A DNA stretch of 64,000 nucleotides from an uncultured Oscillospiraceae bacterium (GTDB lineage Bacteria > Bacillota > Clostridia > Oscillospirales > Oscillospiraceae): contig CANQBA010000008.1 in assembly GCA_947589545.1 (NCBI GenBank), positions 1 through 64,000 of the forward strand, given 5' to 3'. Shown here in pieces: positions 60,599-64,000 of the stretch. The number at the start of each line of letters is the position of its first letter. Position 1 is the stretch's first letter. Position numbers and translations under genes: made by a program. Below the pieces are notes generated by a model. The model was not told the DNA's origin. It saw only the letters and a list, made by a program, of their open reading frames with translations, and made no database searches.

Positions 60599-61798
60599 TC
60601 ATTCGGTGACCATGGAGAGAGTGGAGTTCACATCGCCGAAAAGCTCAATGCCGGTGGCGGCATAATCCATGGAGACGCCGTAGGGGACGGTGGCGATATC
60701 GCCGGCTGTTTTGAAGTGGACGGTGATGACGTAGCTCTCCATGTCGATGTCGTAGCTGTCGGCAGAGTCGATGTCAAAGGAGCTGCCGAAGGCGGAGGCG
60801 TAGAGGCGGGCCGTGCCGTCGTCGTAGAGCTCGCAGATAAGGTCGCCCATTACGTCCGCGCCGGGTACGGGGATCTCGCCCTTGTAGAGATAGACCAGGT
60901 TCTTGGGCGCGCCCACAACGGTCAATGTGACCTCGGTGCCGTCGGTGGACTTGTAGGTATAGGTGCCGTCGGCATTCTTTGTAACGGTGGCGCCGTTATC
61001 GGAGGAGGAATCGGGGGTCAGGGTAATCACACTCTGGTCCTCGTTCATGGCGTAAGTGCCGGCCACGAACATGATGACGGCATCATTATACTTGCCGTTG
61101 ACCAGGAGCTCCAGGGTGGCGGTCTCGTCGTTGGGATCCACAAGGCTCAGAAGCGGAGCGGCCTTCTCGCCGTCGTAATCCGTCTTAAAGGCGGAATTCT
61201 CCACGTCAAGATCACGGGCGTAGACAGCGTTGCCGCCACCGATACCGGTGATGGCCTCCATGTCCTCGTAGAGGTTGTCACCGTCAAAGGCGCAGGTGTC
61301 CACAAGGTTGCCGTCCATGTCGTAGAAGTTGATGGCGTAGGGAGCCTTCCCGGTGGGAGGCGCGGCGCCCTCCTCGGCAGCCTCAACGGTGGCGCGGTCA
61401 GGCCAGCAAGCGTACTCGGTCTCCTGCTCCACCACCTCATATGTACCGCTGAAGGTAATCTGGTTCATGGCAAAGCCGGCGTAATAGACGGCGCCAAGGC
61501 CGGCAATTTCGGGGTAGAAGTGGAAATAGTAGGTCATGAACATATCGCCAGCGTTGTAGCCGTAGCTGTAGTAGCTGTTCACGATCTTCTCGGCGGGAGT
61601 CAGGTCGGGCTGGGAATCGGAGGTGTCCTCCTGCTTTGCGGTGTCCTCGGGCTGTTGGTTATCGCCGGAATCAGGGGTATTCACAGTTTCATCGTTTTTG
61701 GAGCTGTCCTTGTTTTCCGTATCTCCATTTCCGCCGCAGGCGGCAAGGAGGGAGACACAAAGTGTCAGCGCTAAGAGAATGGCAAGAATCTTTTTCAT
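60599..61798 (-). CDS. Secreted lipoprotein of unknown family
   Basis: This 399-residue protein has a clear lipoprotein signal: MKKILAILLALTLCVSLLAAC with lipobox LLAAC and Cys21. A Ser/Asp/Glu-rich linker (about 25-65) follows, then a region of three similar beta units (GTYEVVEQETEYAC, GTYAMNEDQSVITLTP, GTYTYKSTDGTEVTLTV). I recognise no family; it could bind glycans at the cell surface. It has its own promoter with the GTCGGATT operator, a GGAGGACTATT ribosome site, terminators on both sides, and lies between a solute-binding protein and the GH operon. Confidence 0.7.
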   Translation of the reverse strand: MKKILAILLALTLCVSLLAACGGNGDTENKDSSKNDETVNTPDSGDNQQPEDTAKQEDTSDSQPDLTPAEKIVNSYYSYGYNAGDMFMTYYFHFYPEIAGLGAVYYAGFAMNQITFSGTYEVVEQETEYACWPDRATVEAAEEGAAPPTGKAPYAINFYDMDGNLVDTCAFDGDNLYEDMEAITGIGGGNAVYARDLDVENSAFKTDYDGEKAAPLLSLVDPNDETATLELLVNGKYNDAVIMFVAGTYAMNEDQSVITLTPDSSSDNGATVTKNADGTYTYKSTDGTEVTLTVVGAPKNLVYLYKGEIPVPGADVMGDLICELYDDGTARLYASAFGSSFDIDSADSYDIDMESYVITVHFKTAGDIATVPYGVSMDYAATGIELFGDVNSTLSMVTE

Positions 61799-61835
61799 AA
61801 TAGTCCTCCTGCAAATTTTTATTTGGGATGATGCT

Positions 61836-61888
61836 ATTATGACAGATTTACACATAAAAATCTTTCAGAAATCCGACACAAAGTACAA
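61836..61888 (-). promoter_or_regulatory. Promoter and operator of the lipoprotein gene
   Basis: Minus strand: TTGTAC (61888-61883), four bases, TGTCGGATTTCTG (61878-61866), then CATAAT (61841-61836). GTCGGATTTCT ends 25 bases before the -10 box, as at 41936-41972. The -35 region is poor, which fits an activator. Confidence 0.65.
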
Positions 61889-61918
61889 CAAACCCGTTCA
61901 GGTATTGAACGGGTTTGT
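61888..61918 (-). terminator. Terminator after the solute-binding protein gene
   Basis: ACAAACCCGTTCA and TGAACGGGTTTGT form a perfect 13-bp stem with a five-base loop, right after the solute-binding protein stop at 61925. The T run is short. It adjoins the operator of the next gene. Confidence 0.7.
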
Positions 61919-61924
61919 CAAAAA

Positions 61925-63427
61925 TCACGGCTCTGCCAGGAAAGCGTCCAACTGACGCTGTTTTTCGGCGATGACCGTATCTATCCCCGCCTCCTTCAGC
62001 GCGGATATAAACGCCGGATAGACCGCGTCTGTGTCCACGCATCCGCTCTCCAGTACCGGCAGATAGCGGTTCAAAACCTGCTGAATCAGCTCCCGCTCCG
62101 TGGTGACTGCAGAGGTGTCGAAGGAAAACTCTGCGTATTCCATTCCCATAGGGACTGCCTCATCGCTGTACTCCTCCTGCTCCCGCCGGTATTCGGGCGT
62201 ACCCATAAAGTAACGCAGGGCCTGGTTCCCGTAAAGGCCCAGGGAGTTGACGAAATCAAGATCGGTCATGGTCTTCCCTTCCGGGTAGGCGATGAGGCCG
62301 GCAGCTTCATCAAGAAAAACGTAGTTCTCCCCCTCGGTTCCCCAGGCAAACAAATTTACGATCCGGGCGTCCGTATACATCATGTCTAAAAACCGCATGG
62401 CCGCCTCCGGCTCCCCGGCGGTACTGGGAATCACCCAACGGATGCCGGTTCGGGAGTTGTTGGGTCCGTAACCGATGGGGCCCGTCCTGAGGCAGACGAC
62501 CTCCTCCCCCAACGCCTCGTCGGAGAACATCCCCGGCGTACTGGCAAGGGGAATACTGAGTATGGCTCCGCTTTTCAAGAGTCCCGCGGTTTCCAAATTT
62601 GCGTATCCCGCGTCGGGGCGGATATACCCCGCCTGATACCAGCGCCGCATCCAGGAGAGGAACGTCCTGTATTGCGCCGTCTCATAAAAATCCACCAGTG
62701 TTCTCCCGTCCTCCGAGAGTACCCCGGAGTTTACGGAGTCACTGACGGCCTGAAGCGGTGGATTGGAACAGATATATCCCATAGAGGAGAAGCCCCGCCC
62801 CGCGGTGACCTGCCCAAAGGGATATGCACCCGGGTAGAGTTCCTTCAGCCTTGCAAAGAGGGCGTCCAGCTCCTCCATGGTGTAGATCCGCTCCGGGTCA
62901 AAGGCGACGCCCGCCTCACGCAGATAGCGGGCGGGTATCCAAAGACCGCTGCCACTGCCGTGGAACTCTTGAACCACATTGAGCCCATAGAGCTTCCCGC
63001 CTATAACCGCCCCGCCTGTCACGTCCGCTCCGGCGTCCTGAAGGGTCTCGATTCCCTCCCCATATTGCTCCATAAGCTCATCCAGGGGCATAAGGTAACC
63101 GCCAGACACATAGACGGAGATGTCCAGATAGTTGAGAACCATCAAATCGACCCGCTCCCCCTGACTGAGCCACACCGGGTATTCCGAGGCCGCGCGCACC
63201 GCGTCAACCGTCCGAAAGCGCACCCGGAACCCCTCCTCGGGGACGGTGATCTCATTGATGGCGGCCTCCACCCTGGAAAGGCCCTCAAGCATTTGTGTTC
63301 CCATAGTCTGGAAGGTCATGACCACAGTCGGAAGGTCATGTTCCTCCCCGCCGTCGCCGGAGACACAGCCGGAGGCGGAGACGATCAGAGCGGCGCACAG
63401 CGCGGCCGTCCATAATTTTTTTGCCGT
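61925..63427 (-). CDS. Sugar ABC transporter solute-binding lipoprotein (start codon unclear)
   Basis: An extracellular solute-binding protein of about 500 residues. The conserved part shows typical family features (FASMGYICSN-like FSSMGYICSN, ADAGYANLETAGLLKSGAI, GIRWVIPSTAGEPEAAMRFLDMMY). Upstream of the first standard start (GTG 63325) the same frame encodes a lipoprotein signal: KKLWTAALCAALIVSASGC. No ATG, GTG or TTG lies before it. The codon at the expected place (eight bases after GGGAGG) is ACG 63427, so either translation starts at ACG, or ATG was mutated, or the sequence has an error. Permease genes are not in the window. Confidence 0.75.
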   Translation of the reverse strand, partial: TAKKLWTAALCAALIVSASGCVSGDGGEEHDLPTVVMTFQTMGTQMLEGLSRVEAAINEITVPEEGFRVRFRTVDAVRAASEYPVWLSQGERVDLMVLNYLDISVYVSGGYLMPLDELMEQYGEGIETLQDAGADVTGGAVIGGKLYGLNVVQEFHGSGSGLWIPARYLREAGVAFDPERIYTMEELDALFARLKELYPGAYPFGQVTAGRGFSSMGYICSNPPLQAVSDSVNSGVLSEDGRTLVDFYETAQYRTFLSWMRRWYQAGYIRPDAGYANLETAGLLKSGAILSIPLASTPGMFSDEALGEEVVCLRTGPIGYGPNNSRTGIRWVIPSTAGEPEAAMRFLDMMYTDARIVNLFAWGTEGENYVFLDEAAGLIAYPEGKTMTDLDFVNSLGLYGNQALRYFMGTPEYRREQEEYSDEAVPMGMEYAEFSFDTSAVTTERELIQQVLNRYLPVLESGCVDTDAVYPAFISALKEAGIDTVIAEKQRQLDAFLAEP

Positions 63428-63471
63428 ATCTTCTCCCTCCCTTACGAAAAAGTCCGCGCCGTTTCCGGCGG

Positions 63472-64000
63472 TTATTTTGTATGGTTCTTTTGATAGTCCC
63501 TGGGCGTCATGCCGTAGACCTTCTTAAACTGCTCGCTGAAGTAGGAATAGTTGGAGTAGCCCACGCTCCCGGATACGGCGGCGATGCTCATGGAGCCCTC
63601 CTTCAAAAGCTCACCCGCGAGAGCCATCCGGCGCTCCAGGATCATGTCCGGGATGCTCTTGCCGTACTTCTTTTTAAAGACCCGCGTCAGGTGATCCGGG
63701 CTTACAAAGGCCAGGGCGGAGAGTTGTTTTACGGACAGCTCCTCGTCCAGGTGGGAGGCGATATAGTCCATGACGATGCCGGCGGCGTCCGCGCCGGAGC
63801 GGTTTTTCTGGGCCACGGAGTCCACATACTGCCTGCCCAGGTTTTCCATCTTCGTCCGATGGCTGCGCTCCTCGGCGGCGGCCGCGGCGTTTTTCAAAAT
63901 GCCCGTCAGCACGTCGTACCGAACGGGCTTGAGCACATAGTCAAGGCAATTGAGGCTCACCGCCTGACGGGCAAAGTCGAACTCGTCGTGGCAGGAGAGG
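63472..64000 (-). CDS. YesN-type response regulator with AraC output domain (partial)
   Basis: The gene enters from the right edge; its N-terminus is missing. Visible is the end of a receiver domain (SLNCLDYVLKPVR, with the conserved Lys-Pro of receiver domains), a linker (about 20-60), and a C-terminal AraC domain with two helix-turn-helices (ELSVKQLSALAFVSPDHLTRVF and SIAAVSGSVGYSNYSYFSEQF) ending PRDYQKNHTK. Such regulators pair with a 5TM or Cache histidine kinase and control adjacent sugar ABC transporter and glycosidase operons. It is the best candidate to bind the GTCGGATT sites. The solute-binding protein gene follows 44 bases later. Confidence 0.88.
   Translation of the reverse strand, partial: LSCHDEFDFARQAVSLNCLDYVLKPVRYDVLTGILKNAAAAAEERSHRTKMENLGRQYVDSVAQKNRSGADAAGIVMDYIASHLDEELSVKQLSALAFVSPDHLTRVFKKKYGKSIPDMILERRMALAGELLKEGSMSIAAVSGSVGYSNYSYFSEQFKKVYGMTPRDYQKNHTK

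Overview
The window looks like a chromosomal stretch of a GC-rich Gram-positive anaerobe of the Oscillospiraceae/Eubacteriales type (Flavonifractor- or Oscillibacter-like gut bacteria). The basis is strong AAGGAGG ribosome-binding sites, a Firmicute-style arginine operon, an LTA-synthase-like protein, FtsEX with an EnvC-like hydrolase, a YesN-type response regulator beside a solute-binding lipoprotein, and an EFR1 ferredoxin. The genus is inferred, not demonstrated.

Left part (1-26.5 kb). A zinc-ribbon protein end, an ECF sigma factor with a membrane partner, an amidase, a sirtuin, and a four-gene membrane cluster (MFS protein, two tiny one-helix proteins, a small membrane protein) behind a perfect consensus promoter. 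Then comes a nine-gene minus-strand operon, argG-argH-argC-GNAT-EamA-argJ-argB-argD-argF (13.8 to 4.9 kb), with a promoter and a candidate ArgR box in front of argG. A second perfect promoter points head-on into the 3' end of argF. After this: an LTA-synthase-like sulfatase, a peroxiredoxin, a truncated macro-domain relative next to a VWA protein, a ClpP/TepA-like protease, an AraC/GyrI regulator, a TraX-like membrane protein, a DUF4830 protein, a CdaR-type regulator and ftsE-ftsX-envC. Several repeats lie here: a modular element directly after stop codons, and a 279-bp element with perfect 21-bp inverted ends.

Middle (26.5-30.3 kb). A decayed, lower-GC integrated element: a frameshifted tyrosine integrase, a CopG-type protein, a DUF6462 protein, a frameshifted DeoR-type HTH gene and an XRE regulator.

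Right part (30.3-64 kb). A large carbohydrate-utilisation locus. A minus-strand operon (41.8 to 30.3 kb) carries GH1, GH2, a SASA esterase, a GH78-like enzyme, xylulokinase, DUF4867, mannonate dehydratase and an SDR mannonate oxidoreductase. A divergent plus-strand operon carries GH2, GH43 and GH3. A second minus-strand operon (60.5 to 48.5 kb) carries a GH43 resembling exo-beta-1,3-galactanases, an alpha/beta hydrolase, GH2, a CocE-type hydrolase, an AEC transporter, an extended SDR, an EFR1 flavodoxin/ferredoxin and a canonical GH78 rhamnosidase. It is preceded by a lipoprotein gene, a solute-binding protein and a response regulator cut by the window edge. Glucuronate, rhamnose, galactose and pentose functions together fit an arabinogalactan-type or similarly decorated plant glycan (inference). 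The divergent GH promoter region and the lipoprotein promoter share a conserved operator at the same distance from their -10 boxes, so they are probably controlled by one AraC-type regulator, perhaps the one at the window end.
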